Source: Bacillota bacterium (GTDB lineage Bacteria; Bacillota_E; JAJZYS01; JAILZS01). Taken from it: a stretch of DNA of 5,798 nucleotides. Of the stretch, positions 1-5,798 are shown in pieces. Made by a program: the position numbers and the translations under genes. The DNA is taken from assembly GCA_021817625.1 (NCBI GenBank), contig JAKASY010000152.1, positions 1-5,798 on the forward strand. Direction: 5' to 3'. Each line of letters starts with the position of its first letter. Position 1 is the first letter of the stretch. Under the pieces are notes generated by a model. The model was not told where the DNA came from. It saw only the letters and a program-made list of their open reading frames with translations, and ran no database searches.

Positions 1-1547
1 ACGATGTACCAGAACGTCGGATAGAAGAGCGGGATCCAGGGGAACTGGGCGAGGATCTCGGCCTGGAGCCTGTGATAGACCGGGATGGCCGTATTGAGGG
101 GCAGGGCGAGCGACGCCTGCAGCTGCTTGTCGATCGTCGGGTTGCAGTAGTACTGCCAGTTGTTGCCCGCGGCGATCTCGCTGCACAGGAACTGCGAGGC
201 GATGAGGTCGTAGGGGTCGGGGTAGTCGAGGCCGTAGATGCCCATGGTCATCGGGTACTGGCCGATGGTGCTCAGGAACTCGCCCGGCGCCATGAGCTTG
301 ATGTTCACCTTGAAGCCGACCTGCTCGAGGTCCTGCTGCACGACCTGCGCGACGTTGGGACCGGCGGTGTAGCCGTTCGTGGCGTCGGCGAAGGTGATCG
401 TCGGCAGGCCCTTGCCGCCGGGGTGGCCGGCCTGCTTGAGCAGGGCGCGCGCCTTGGCCGGGTCGTAGGGCAGCGGCTTCACGCTCGGGTCGAAGCCGGG
501 CATGCCGGGCGCCTCGATCTGGGTGAGGATCGAGCCCAGGCCGGAGATCGCCCGCAGCACCTGGGCGCGGTTCACCGCGTAGGCCGCCGCCTCGCGCACG
601 AGGAGGTTCGTGAACGGCGCCTTCTTCATGTTCAGGGCGACGTAGTTGTCCTCGATCGACGTGAAATGATGGAAGTAGTTCTTGAAGCGCGGGTTGTTGT
701 AGATCCCGAGGTAGATGTTCGTGGGCAGGTTGTCGAGCATCACGTCCGTGGTGCCGTTCTCGACGCGCAGCGCCTCCGTCGTGGTGCTCAGGCCGAGCGT
801 CACGTCGATCTGGCCGACGTGCACCGACGAGGCGGTGTAGTAGTGCGGGTTCTTCACCATGACGATCTCACGGCCGGGGATGTAGGTCTGGATGATGTAC
901 GGGCCGTCGCCCACCGGGTGCAGGCCGAAGGTGGCGGAGTCCTTGGCGATGATCTTGGGCGGCACGGCCGCGGCGTTGGGGATGGCCATGATGTCGAGGA
1001 ACGTGCGGTCGGGCGCGGTCAGGGTGACCTGCAGGGTGTAGGCGCCCAGCACCTTGATGCCGCTCACCGTCTTGGCCTTGCCCGCGCTATAGGCGCTTGC
1101 GCCCTTGATCACGGTGTAGAAGGCGAGGAGCAGCGACTTCGTGGCCGGGTTCAAGATGCGCTCGATGCCCAGCGCATAGTCGGCTGCGGTCACCGGCTCG
1201 CCGTCGCTGAACGTCATGCCCGGGCGCAGGTGGAAGGTGTAGACCGTGCCGCCGCTTGTGACCGTCGGCATGGCGGTGGCGCCCCAGGGCACGATCTTCA
1301 GCTGGTCGTTGAAGGTCAGCGGGGTGACGAACGTGGCGTGCAGATAGGACCACGACCACTGGTCGAAGCCCTTGGCCGGGTCGAGCGACGGCGGGTTGCC
1401 GTTCTCTACGGCGGTGACCACCGAGGCGGACGCGGCCGGGCGGTGCGCGGTCGCGGCCAAGGACCCCGGCGCCGCCAGCGCGAGGAGGACGGCGGTGGGC
1501 AGGGCAGCCTTGAGCGCGCGCGACAGGGGGCGACTCGAGTTCTTCAT
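1..1547 (-). CDS. ABC transporter substrate-binding protein, family 5 (peptide/opine/nickel type), 3' end cut off by the window
   Basis: The reading frame is open for 515 codons from the ATG at 1547 down to the window edge. Residues 1-32 form a Sec signal peptide: basic start (MKNSSRPLSR), hydrophobic core (about 14-26), Ala-rich cleavage region. There is no lipobox Cys, so the product is probably soluble in the periplasm. Family 5 hallmarks follow: NPPSLDP near 51-57, then YTFHLRPGMTFSDGEPVTAAD at about 103-123, followed by an IER. Later come a YAVNR segment, YDPAKARALLKQAG, and a C-terminal PWIPLFYP. Cys455 and Cys468 could form a disulfide. The family is usually about 520-600 residues, so only a short C-terminal piece should be missing. 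The start is firm: an in-frame TGA lies 21 nt upstream (1566-1568), and GGGAGAGAG (1565-1557) sits 9 nt before the ATG. It is transcribed away from the permease genes and probably feeds them. The ligand cannot be deduced; a peptide, opine, glutathione-like or sugar ligand is possible. Confidence 0.93.
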   Translation of the reverse strand, partial: MKNSSRPLSRALKAALPTAVLLALAAPGSLAATAHRPAASASVVTAVENGNPPSLDPAKGFDQWSWSYLHATFVTPLTFNDQLKIVPWGATAMPTVTSGGTVYTFHLRPGMTFSDGEPVTAADYALGIERILNPATKSLLLAFYTVIKGASAYSAGKAKTVSGIKVLGAYTLQVTLTAPDRTFLDIMAIPNAAAVPPKIIAKDSATFGLHPVGDGPYIIQTYIPGREIVMVKNPHYYTASSVHVGQIDVTLGLSTTTEALRVENGTTDVMLDNLPTNIYLGIYNNPRFKNYFHHFTSIEDNYVALNMKKAPFTNLLVREAAAYAVNRAQVLRAISGLGSILTQIEAPGMPGFDPSVKPLPYDPAKARALLKQAGHPGGKGLPTITFADATNGYTAGPNVAQVVQQDLEQVGFKVNIKLMAPGEFLSTIGQYPMTMGIYGLDYPDPYDLIASQFLCSEIAAGNNWQYYCNPTIDKQLQASLALPLNTAIPVYHRLQAEILAQFPWIPLFYPTFWYI

Positions 1548-1593
1548 GGCCTGGCGCTCTCTCCCTCATGATGACTCCGCTGGCGAGGCAACC

Positions 1594-1622
1594 TTGACGG
1601 GATGCTAGATTGCCAATATCCT
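1594..1622 (+). promoter_or_regulatory. Predicted sigma70-type promoter of the peptidase-permease-dehydrogenase operon
   Basis: A -35 box TTGACG (1594-1599, 5 of 6 to consensus) is followed after a 17-bp spacer by TATCCT (1617-1622, 4 of 6). The expected transcript start is near 1629, giving a leader of about 38 nt before the GTG at 1668. The surrounding 50 bp are AT-rich against a very GC-rich background. Predicted from sequence pattern only. Confidence 0.55.
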
Positions 1623-1650
1623 TATAAGCATACAAGTCTGACTTCGTCAA
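1621..1650 (-). promoter_or_regulatory. Predicted sigma70-type promoter of the substrate-binding protein gene
   Basis: Read on the minus strand, TTGACG (1650-1645, 5 of 6) and TATAAG (1626-1621, 5 of 6) are separated by 18 bp. The expected transcript start is near 1614, giving a leader of about 66 nt before the ATG at 1547. Its -10 box shares positions 1621-1622 with the -10 box of the opposite promoter, so the two probably cannot be occupied by polymerase at the same time. Confidence 0.6.
1634..1644. promoter_or_regulatory. Candidate operator: 11-bp palindrome AAGTCTGACTT
   Basis: Two 5-bp arms, AAGTC and GACTT, are perfectly complementary around a central T. The site fills part of the -35/-10 spacer of the minus-strand promoter and covers about +5 to +15 of the predicted plus-strand transcript, so a bound repressor could act on both. 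The GT-N3-AC core resembles operators of the GntR/FadR family, but no regulator gene is in the window and the assignment is inference. Confidence 0.35.
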
Positions 1651-1654
1651 GATT

Positions 1655-1660
1655 GCGAGG
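1655..1660 (+). promoter_or_regulatory. Ribosome-binding site deciding the GTG start of the M20 peptidase
   Basis: GCGAGG ends 7 nt before the GTG at 1668. The next in-frame GTG, at 1677, has its purine-rich run only 2 nt away, too close for normal use, and the ATG at 1602 lies upstream of the predicted transcript start. Confidence 0.55.
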
Positions 1661-1667
1661 CCTGGCA

Positions 1668-2807
1668 GTGGAGGACGTGACACAGCTTCTCGCCACCCTG
1701 GTCGCCACGCCTTCCGTCAACCCGTCGCTCGAGGAGGGCGCCTCGGGCGAGGCCGCGCTCGCCCGCCTGGGGGCGGAGTGGCTCGAGCGGGCGGGCCTCA
1801 AGTGCGAGCTGTCCGAGGTGCTGCCCGGCAGGCCCAACCTCATCGCGCGCCTCGAGGGCGCCCGCCCGGGCCCGACGCTCATGTGGAACGCCCACCTGGA
1901 CACGGTGGGCGTTCACGGCATGGCGGGGCCGTTCGAGCCGCGCGTGGAGGGCGGTCGCATGCACGGCCGGGGCAGCGCCGACACCAAGGCGGGCCTCGCC
2001 GCCATGATGCACGCCGCCGCGCGCCTCGCGCGGCGGCCCGACTTCGCGGGCAGCCTCGTCCTGTGCGGCGTCGTGGACGAGGAGTACCTGTCGGCCGGCA
2101 CCGAGGCAACGGCAGGGGCGATCGCGGCCGACGCGTGCGTCGTGGCCGAGGACACCGCCCTGGACCTCCTCACGGCGCACCAGGGCTTCGGCTGGTACCG
2201 CATCGAGACGATCGGCCGCGCCGCCCACGGCATGCACCCGGAGATCGGCGTCGACGCGATCGCGCACATGGGCGGGGTGCTCGCGGATCTCGCCCGCTTC
2301 GACCGCGAGGTGCTGGCCAAGGACGTCCACCCGCTCGCCGGCCGGGCGGTGTTCCACAACAGCACGATCGAGGGCGGCAGCGAGCTCGGCATCTACCCGG
2401 AGCGCGCGGTCCTGGGCATCGAGATCGGCTGCAACCCGGGCATGGCGATGGCCGAGCGGCGCGCCGAGATCGAGGCGCTGCTCGAGGCACGCCGCCAGGA
2501 GAACCCGGCATTTCGCGCGAACCTGCGCGTCGTCGTCGAGCGCGAGCCGTTCGAGGTCTCGCCGGACGAGCGCGTGGTCGCCTGCATGGAGGCGGCGATC
2601 GCGGCGGCCGGGCGCCGCCCGGCGCTGCGCGGCGAGAACGCCTGGATGGACGCCGCCCTCCTGCAGGCCGCCGGCATCCCGACCGTGGTGTTTGGCCCCG
2701 GCGGGGCGGGCCACCACACCGCCGAGGAGTGGGTGCGCCTCGACGAGGTGCAGGCCGCGGCGACGATCCTCGAGGCGGCGGCGCGCGCCTTCCTGGCGCC
2801 GGCCTGA
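1668..2807 (+). CDS. M20 family metallopeptidase (ArgE/DapE/CPG2-like amidohydrolase)
   Basis: Encodes 379 residues, normal for the family. These are cytoplasmic di-metal enzymes that hydrolyse an amide bond in acyl-amino acids or small peptides. No signal peptide is visible. The metal and catalytic residues appear complete: His76 (AHLDTV), bridging Asp105 (GRGSADTKAG), the Glu138-Glu139 pair (VVDEE), Glu161 (VVAED, in the place of the usual GEPT) and His350 (GAGHHTAEEW). The lid/dimerisation domain, about residues 175-285, keeps His187 (GRAAHGMHPEIG). By eye, two usual substrate-binding residues are replaced: the Asn of the NxxP motif (LGIYP, Gly241) and the Arg of the DxR strand (EIGCNP, Gly254). 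The GTG at 1668 is chosen because GCGAGG (1655-1660) lies 7 nt upstream. The longer ATG frame from 1602 would start inside the promoter, ahead of the predicted transcript start. First gene of the presumed operon, 40 bp before the permease. The exact substrate is unknown. Confidence 0.92.
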   Translation: MEDVTQLLATLVATPSVNPSLEEGASGEAALARLGAEWLERAGLKCELSEVLPGRPNLIARLEGARPGPTLMWNAHLDTVGVHGMAGPFEPRVEGGRMHGRGSADTKAGLAAMMHAAARLARRPDFAGSLVLCGVVDEEYLSAGTEATAGAIAADACVVAEDTALDLLTAHQGFGWYRIETIGRAAHGMHPEIGVDAIAHMGGVLADLARFDREVLAKDVHPLAGRAVFHNSTIEGGSELGIYPERAVLGIEIGCNPGMAMAERRAEIEALLEARRQENPAFRANLRVVVEREPFEVSPDERVVACMEAAIAAAGRRPALRGENAWMDAALLQAAGIPTVVFGPGGAGHHTAEEWVRLDEVQAAATILEAAARAFLAPA

Positions 2808-2847
2808 CCGGCCCGAGTTGCGACAGGCTCGACGCGGGGGTGAGGCG

Positions 2848-3747
2848 ATGCTCGCCGTGACGCCCGGGGCGGCCCGGGCGCCGTCCGAGGATCTCGCGCC
2901 GCAGACGCCCGGCGCGCTGCGCCTGTGGCGTCGCCTGGCGCGCCAGCCCCTGGGCCTGGTCGGCCTGGCGCTGACGCTCATGTTCGTGTTCGTGGCCGTG
3001 TTCGCGCCCCTCCTGTCGCCGCACTCGCCCCTCTACCAGTTCCCGAACGGCCTCGAGGCGAACGGCATGCCGCTCGGGCCCAGCCGGACCTTTCCCCTGG
3101 GCACCGACGACCTCGGCCGCGACCTCCTGAGCCGCATCATCTGGGGGACGCGCAACACGCTCACCATCGCTCTCCTGGCGAACCTGGTGGCGACGGCCAT
3201 CGGCACCGCCTTCGGCGGCCTGGCCGGCTACTTCGGCGGCTGGGTGGACGCCGTGCTCATGCGCCTCACGGAGATCCTCCTGGCCGTGCCGGCGGTGCTC
3301 CTGGCCGCCTTCCTGGCGATGGTCACGCGGCCGGCGCCGTGGAGCCTGATCGTGATCATCGGCTCGGTCAACTGGTTCTACCTGGCGCGGCTCGTGCGGG
3401 CCGAGGTGCTGGCGATCAAGACGCTCGAGTACGTGCAGGCCGCGAGGGCGGTCGGGGCGAGCGAGGGCCGCACGCTCTGGCGCCACGTCCTCGCCCAGGT
3501 GTGGGGGATGGTCGTGGTCTACATGACGCTGCAGTTCTCGACCACGACCATGTTCACCGCCGCCCTGTCGTTCGTGGGCATCGGCATCCAGCCGCCCACG
3601 CCGGACTGGGGCAATCTCATCGCCGAGGGCAGCCAGTACCTGACGAGCGCCCCCCGCCTGATGATCGTGCCCGGGGCCGTGCTCGGCCTATCCGTCCTCG
3701 GCTTCAACCTGCTCGGCGACGCCCTGCGCGACGCGACCGAGCGCTAG
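2848..3747 (+). CDS. Peptide-type ABC transporter permease, DppC/OppC family
   Basis: A 299-residue inner-membrane permease, one half of the heterodimeric channel of a peptide/nickel-type importer. A cytoplasmic N-terminal tail and TM1 (about 35-57) form the OppC N-terminal region. The family signature FPLGTDDLGRDLLSRIIWG runs from 82 to 100. Further membrane segments lie at about 105-130, 137-158, 165-185, 219-243 and 272-291. The EAA coupling loop that contacts the ATPase is at about 194-215 (QAARAVGAS...LWRHVL). Late signatures are LSFVGIGIQPPTPDWG (240-255) and NLLGDALRD (287-295). The ATG at 2848 is preceded by GGGGGTGAGG (2836-2845), a good ribosome-binding site, although the frame stays open upstream within the end of the peptidase gene. 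It lies 27 bp before its partner permease. The order C then B is the reverse of the usual dpp/opp order. The substrate cannot be told from the permease. Confidence 0.95.
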   Translation: MLAVTPGAARAPSEDLAPQTPGALRLWRRLARQPLGLVGLALTLMFVFVAVFAPLLSPHSPLYQFPNGLEANGMPLGPSRTFPLGTDDLGRDLLSRIIWGTRNTLTIALLANLVATAIGTAFGGLAGYFGGWVDAVLMRLTEILLAVPAVLLAAFLAMVTRPAPWSLIVIIGSVNWFYLARLVRAEVLAIKTLEYVQAARAVGASEGRTLWRHVLAQVWGMVVVYMTLQFSTTTMFTAALSFVGIGIQPPTPDWGNLIAEGSQYLTSAPRLMIVPGAVLGLSVLGFNLLGDALRDATER

Positions 3748-3774
3748 CGCCCAAGGGAAGGGAGGCGGGCGACC

Positions 3775-4704
3775 ATGCTCTCGTTCATCGCGCGCCGGCT
3801 GGCCAGCGGCGTCCTGGTCATGTGGGGGATCGTCACGCTCGTCTTCCTCATCGGCTACGTCATGCCGATCAACCCCGCCCGCGTGATCGCCGGCCGAAAC
3901 GCCCCCAACTGGGTCGTGGCCAGCATCCGGCGCGAGCTCGGCCTCGACCGGCCGCTGCCGGTGCAGTACGGCTCGTACCTCTGGCAGGTGTCGCACGGCG
4001 ACCTCGGCCAGGATTACGCGACCAACCAGCCCGTGGCCCAGGCGCTCAGCCAGCGCATCCCGTTCACCGTCGAGCTCACGGCCCTGAGCGTCCTGGGCGA
4101 GCTCCTCATAGGCGTCACCCTGGGCATCATCGCGGCGGCGCGCAAGGCGACCGTGTGGGACGGCCTGGCGAGCGTCACGGCCACGCTGGGCCTCACCGTG
4201 CCGCCGTTCTGGCTGGGCCTCATCCTGCTCTACCTGTTGGCCTTCCGATTGCCCGTCTTTCCGCTCGGGGCGGTGAACCAGCCCGACTGGGTGGTCCTGC
4301 CCGCCTTCTCCCTGGCCTTCACCGGTGCCGGCTTTTACACGCGCATGGGGCGCTCGAGCGTGCTCTCCAGCCTCTCCGAGGACTACGTGCGCACCGCCCG
4401 GGCGAAGGGCCTGGACGAGCCGTCGATCCTCCTGCGCCACGTGCTCAGAAACGCCATGCGGCCGATCGTCACGATGGCCGGACTCGACTTCGCGACCCTC
4501 ATGGGCGGCGTGCTCGTGACGGAGCAGGTGTTCGGCATCCCCGGCCTCGGCACGCTGGCCTGGAGCGCGATCCTGGCGAACGACCTGCCGATCCTCGAGG
4601 GGGTCGTGATCGTCGTGGGCGCGTTCGTCGTCGTGTCGACGATCGTGGTCGACATCGTCTACACCGCCCTCGACCCGCGCGTCCGCCTGGCCACCATGCA
4701 GTAG
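3775..4704 (+). CDS. Peptide-type ABC transporter permease, DppB/OppB family
   Basis: A 309-residue inner-membrane permease, partner of the DppC-type protein just upstream. TM1 is at about 9-30. It is followed by a periplasmic stretch with RRELGLDRPLPVQYGSYLWQ (52-71) and GDLGQDY (75-81), both typical of DppB proteins. More membrane segments lie at about 99-122, 134-157, 171-190, 232-253 and 273-298. The EAA loop is at 202-227 (DYVRTARAKGL...LLRHVLRNA). The conserved late motifs VTEQVFGIPGLGTLAWSAI (248-266) and DIVYTALDPRVR (293-304) are intact. A motif reading LPVFPLGA at 159-166 stands where many relatives have LPxxG. The ATG is preceded by AAGGGAGG (3758-3765), 9 nt away. Length and ends are normal and nothing suggests decay. 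Function requires DppD/DppF-like ATPases, which are absent from this window. Confidence 0.95.
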   Translation: MLSFIARRLASGVLVMWGIVTLVFLIGYVMPINPARVIAGRNAPNWVVASIRRELGLDRPLPVQYGSYLWQVSHGDLGQDYATNQPVAQALSQRIPFTVELTALSVLGELLIGVTLGIIAAARKATVWDGLASVTATLGLTVPPFWLGLILLYLLAFRLPVFPLGAVNQPDWVVLPAFSLAFTGAGFYTRMGRSSVLSSLSEDYVRTARAKGLDEPSILLRHVLRNAMRPIVTMAGLDFATLMGGVLVTEQVFGIPGLGTLAWSAILANDLPILEGVVIVVGAFVVVSTIVVDIVYTALDPRVRLATMQ

Positions 4705-4746
4705 CGGCGGCCGCACCGCCCACCGTGCCCCCATGTCCACGCCGCC

Positions 4747-4753
4747 GAGGAGG
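4747..4753 (+). promoter_or_regulatory. Ribosome-binding site deciding the start of the dehydrogenase gene
   Basis: GAGGAGG lies 6 nt before the ATG at 4760. It falls downstream of the alternative in-frame ATG at 4733, which has only C-rich sequence before it, so translation should begin at 4760. Confidence 0.75.
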
Positions 4754-4759
4754 CCTCCC

Positions 4760-5770
4760 ATGCTCAACATCGACCAGATCCACTACGGCCGGGACGTCCT
4801 GCGCCGCCTGCGCGACTGGCTTGGGCCACGCACCCTCGTCGTCACCCAGCGCGAGGCGTGGGAGGCGGTCGAGGGCCGCCTCGGCCCGCTCCGCCCCGAG
4901 CGCGCCCTGAGCGTCACTTCGGTGGCGGAGGCGGATCTCGAGGCGCTTCGCGTGGAGGCCGAGGCGGCCGACGCGATCGTCGGCGTGGGCGGCGGCATGG
5001 CCGTGGACGCCGCCAAGTACCTGTCGTGGCGCACCGGTCGCCCGCTCTACCTCGTGCCGACGATCATCTCCACCGACGCGTTCGCCACGGAGGCGGCGGG
5101 CGTGCGCCTGGACGGGGCGCGCGTGCGCTACGTGGGCCACGCCCACGCGCGCGAGGTGGTCGTGGACTTCGACCTCCTGCGCGAGTCGCCGCACCTGCTC
5201 ACGCGCGCCGGCGTGGGCGACATCCTCTCCTGCCACACAGGCACGCGCGACTGGGAGATCGCGGTCGAGGACGGGCGCTCGGAGTACCCGTTCGATGCCC
5301 TCGCGGTGCGCCGGGCACGCGGCCTGGTACGCCGCCTCGACGCCTACGCGGACGAGGTGCGCGCGCTCACGGACGTCGGCCTCAAGGCGCTTTTCGACTG
5401 CAACGTCGAGGTGGTCGAGATCTGCCAGCCCCTCGGCCACTTCCGGGCGGAGGAGGGGTCCGAGCACTTCTTCTTCTACGCCGTCGAGCACCTCACGCGC
5501 CGCCCGTACGTCCACGGGCAGATCGTCGGCCTGGGCCTTCACCTCATGACGCGCCTGCAGGGGAACGAGCCCGAGGCGATGGACGACCTCCTCTCCCGCC
5601 TGGGCGTCGACTTCCTGCCGCAGGCGTACGGGCTCGGGCTCGGGACCGTGAAAGAAGCGCTCACCGGCCTCACGGCCTTCTGCCGGGACGAGGGCCTGTG
5701 GTACTCGGTCATCGACCGGGGCGTGCCCGAGGCGTTCGTGACGGAGGCGCTCGAAGGACTTTCCCGCTAA
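4760..5770 (+). CDS. NAD(P)-dependent, metal-dependent dehydrogenase of the glycerol-1-phosphate dehydrogenase / iron-containing alcohol dehydrogenase superfamily
   Basis: Encodes 336 residues. The N-terminal half is the dinucleotide-binding domain, with the Gly-rich loop VGVGGGMAVDAAKY at 74-87 and VPTIISTDAFAT at 99-110. The C-terminal helical domain holds the metal site. Likely ligands are Asp154 (GVGDILS), His236 (EGSEHFF) and His252 (VHGQIVG), matching the Asp-His-His set of this superfamily. The ...GDILS...TRDWEIA stretch (153-168) resembles glycerol-1-phosphate dehydrogenase (EgsA/AraM). However, STDA replaces the SHDG usual in that family and resembles glycerol dehydrogenase, and RAEEGSEH replaces RPASGSEH. 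The true substrate, a polyol phosphate or another alcohol/ketone, is therefore open. The ATG at 4760 is preferred over the in-frame ATG at 4733 because GAGGAGG (4747-4753) lies 6 nt before it; nothing similar precedes 4733. It follows the DppB-type permease by 55 bp and probably belongs to the same operon. Confidence 0.85.
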   Translation: MLNIDQIHYGRDVLRRLRDWLGPRTLVVTQREAWEAVEGRLGPLRPERALSVTSVAEADLEALRVEAEAADAIVGVGGGMAVDAAKYLSWRTGRPLYLVPTIISTDAFATEAAGVRLDGARVRYVGHAHAREVVVDFDLLRESPHLLTRAGVGDILSCHTGTRDWEIAVEDGRSEYPFDALAVRRARGLVRRLDAYADEVRALTDVGLKALFDCNVEVVEICQPLGHFRAEEGSEHFFFYAVEHLTRRPYVHGQIVGLGLHLMTRLQGNEPEAMDDLLSRLGVDFLPQAYGLGLGTVKEALTGLTAFCRDEGLWYSVIDRGVPEAFVTEALEGLSR

Positions 5771-5798
5771 GGGGCCGCGGCCAGCCGAGCGGTCGGAG

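Noticed and set aside
72..1571. A 499-codon open frame on the plus strand, antisense to the binding-protein gene.
   Set aside because: It is in exact codon register with the minus-strand gene, so its length follows from the rarity of TTA, CTA and TCA codons in GC-rich coding DNA. Its translation is rich in Arg, Gly, Val and His with no recognisable domain.
1602..1667. An N-terminal extension of the peptidase from the ATG at 1602.
   Set aside because: The ATG lies in the spacer of the predicted plus-strand promoter, has no ribosome-binding site, and would add residues (MLDCQYPYKH...) that do not match the usual M20 N-terminus.
1647..2981. Long minus-strand open frames opposite the peptidase, permease and dehydrogenase genes (for example 1647-2981, 2170-3486, 3688-4770, 4499-5542).
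   Set aside because: They are low-complexity, Arg/Ala/Gly-rich shadows of well-supported plus-strand genes and show no family motifs.
4749..4758. A 10-bp palindrome, GGAGGCCTCC, overlapping the ribosome-binding site of the dehydrogenase gene.
   Set aside because: It has no loop, so it cannot fold into a hairpin, and such short GC palindromes are expected by chance here.
2925..4910. A 661-codon plus-strand open frame overlapping both permeases.
   Set aside because: It is out of frame with two intact, motif-rich permeases, and its product is a Pro/Arg/Gly/His-rich string typical of frame-shifted reading of GC-rich DNA.
5773..5782. A palindrome, GGCCGCGGCC, just after the dehydrogenase stop, considered as a terminator.
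   Set aside because: It has no loop and no T-run after it. The final GGTCGGAG could be a ribosome-binding site of a next gene, but the window ends before that can be judged.

Overview
The window reads as a piece of chromosome from a high-GC bacterium (roughly 70% G+C by eye, with strong G/C preference at third codon positions). It carries a peptide-type ABC uptake locus. The substrate-binding protein has a Sec-type signal peptide without a lipobox cysteine, which fits a free periplasmic protein in a diderm cell better than a Gram-positive lipoprotein. I cannot name a taxon from the sequence alone.

Layout. The left quarter (positions 1 to 1547, minus strand) holds a nearly complete family 5 (peptide/opine/nickel type) solute-binding protein whose 3' end runs off the window. 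A 120-bp intergenic region (1548 to 1667) follows. It is conspicuously AT-rich for this genome and contains two face-to-face sigma70-like promoters whose -10 elements overlap, plus a compact palindrome placed where one repressor could block both. To the right, four plus-strand genes follow with 27 to 55 bp gaps, consistent with one operon: an M20 metallopeptidase (1668 to 2807), a DppC/OppC-type permease (2848 to 3747), a DppB/OppB-type permease (3775 to 4704) and an NAD(P)-linked, metal-dependent dehydrogenase related to glycerol-1-phosphate dehydrogenase (4760 to 5770). The last 28 bases hold no recognisable gene.

How the parts could fit together (inference). The binding protein captures a peptide-like or acyl-amino-acid-like ligand and hands it to the two-permease channel. 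The cytoplasmic M20 enzyme hydrolyses an amide bond in the imported compound, and the dehydrogenase oxidises or reduces a product. The two ATPase subunits such a transporter needs are not in the window; they may lie just beyond an edge or be shared with another system.

The points most worth a second look are the dehydrogenase, which mixes features of glycerol-1-phosphate dehydrogenase and glycerol dehydrogenase and sits in a transport operon; the peptidase, which keeps its metal centre but seems to lack two residues that normally bind the substrate carboxylate; and the overlapping divergent promoters. No RNA gene, mobile element, CRISPR array or convincing terminator was seen.
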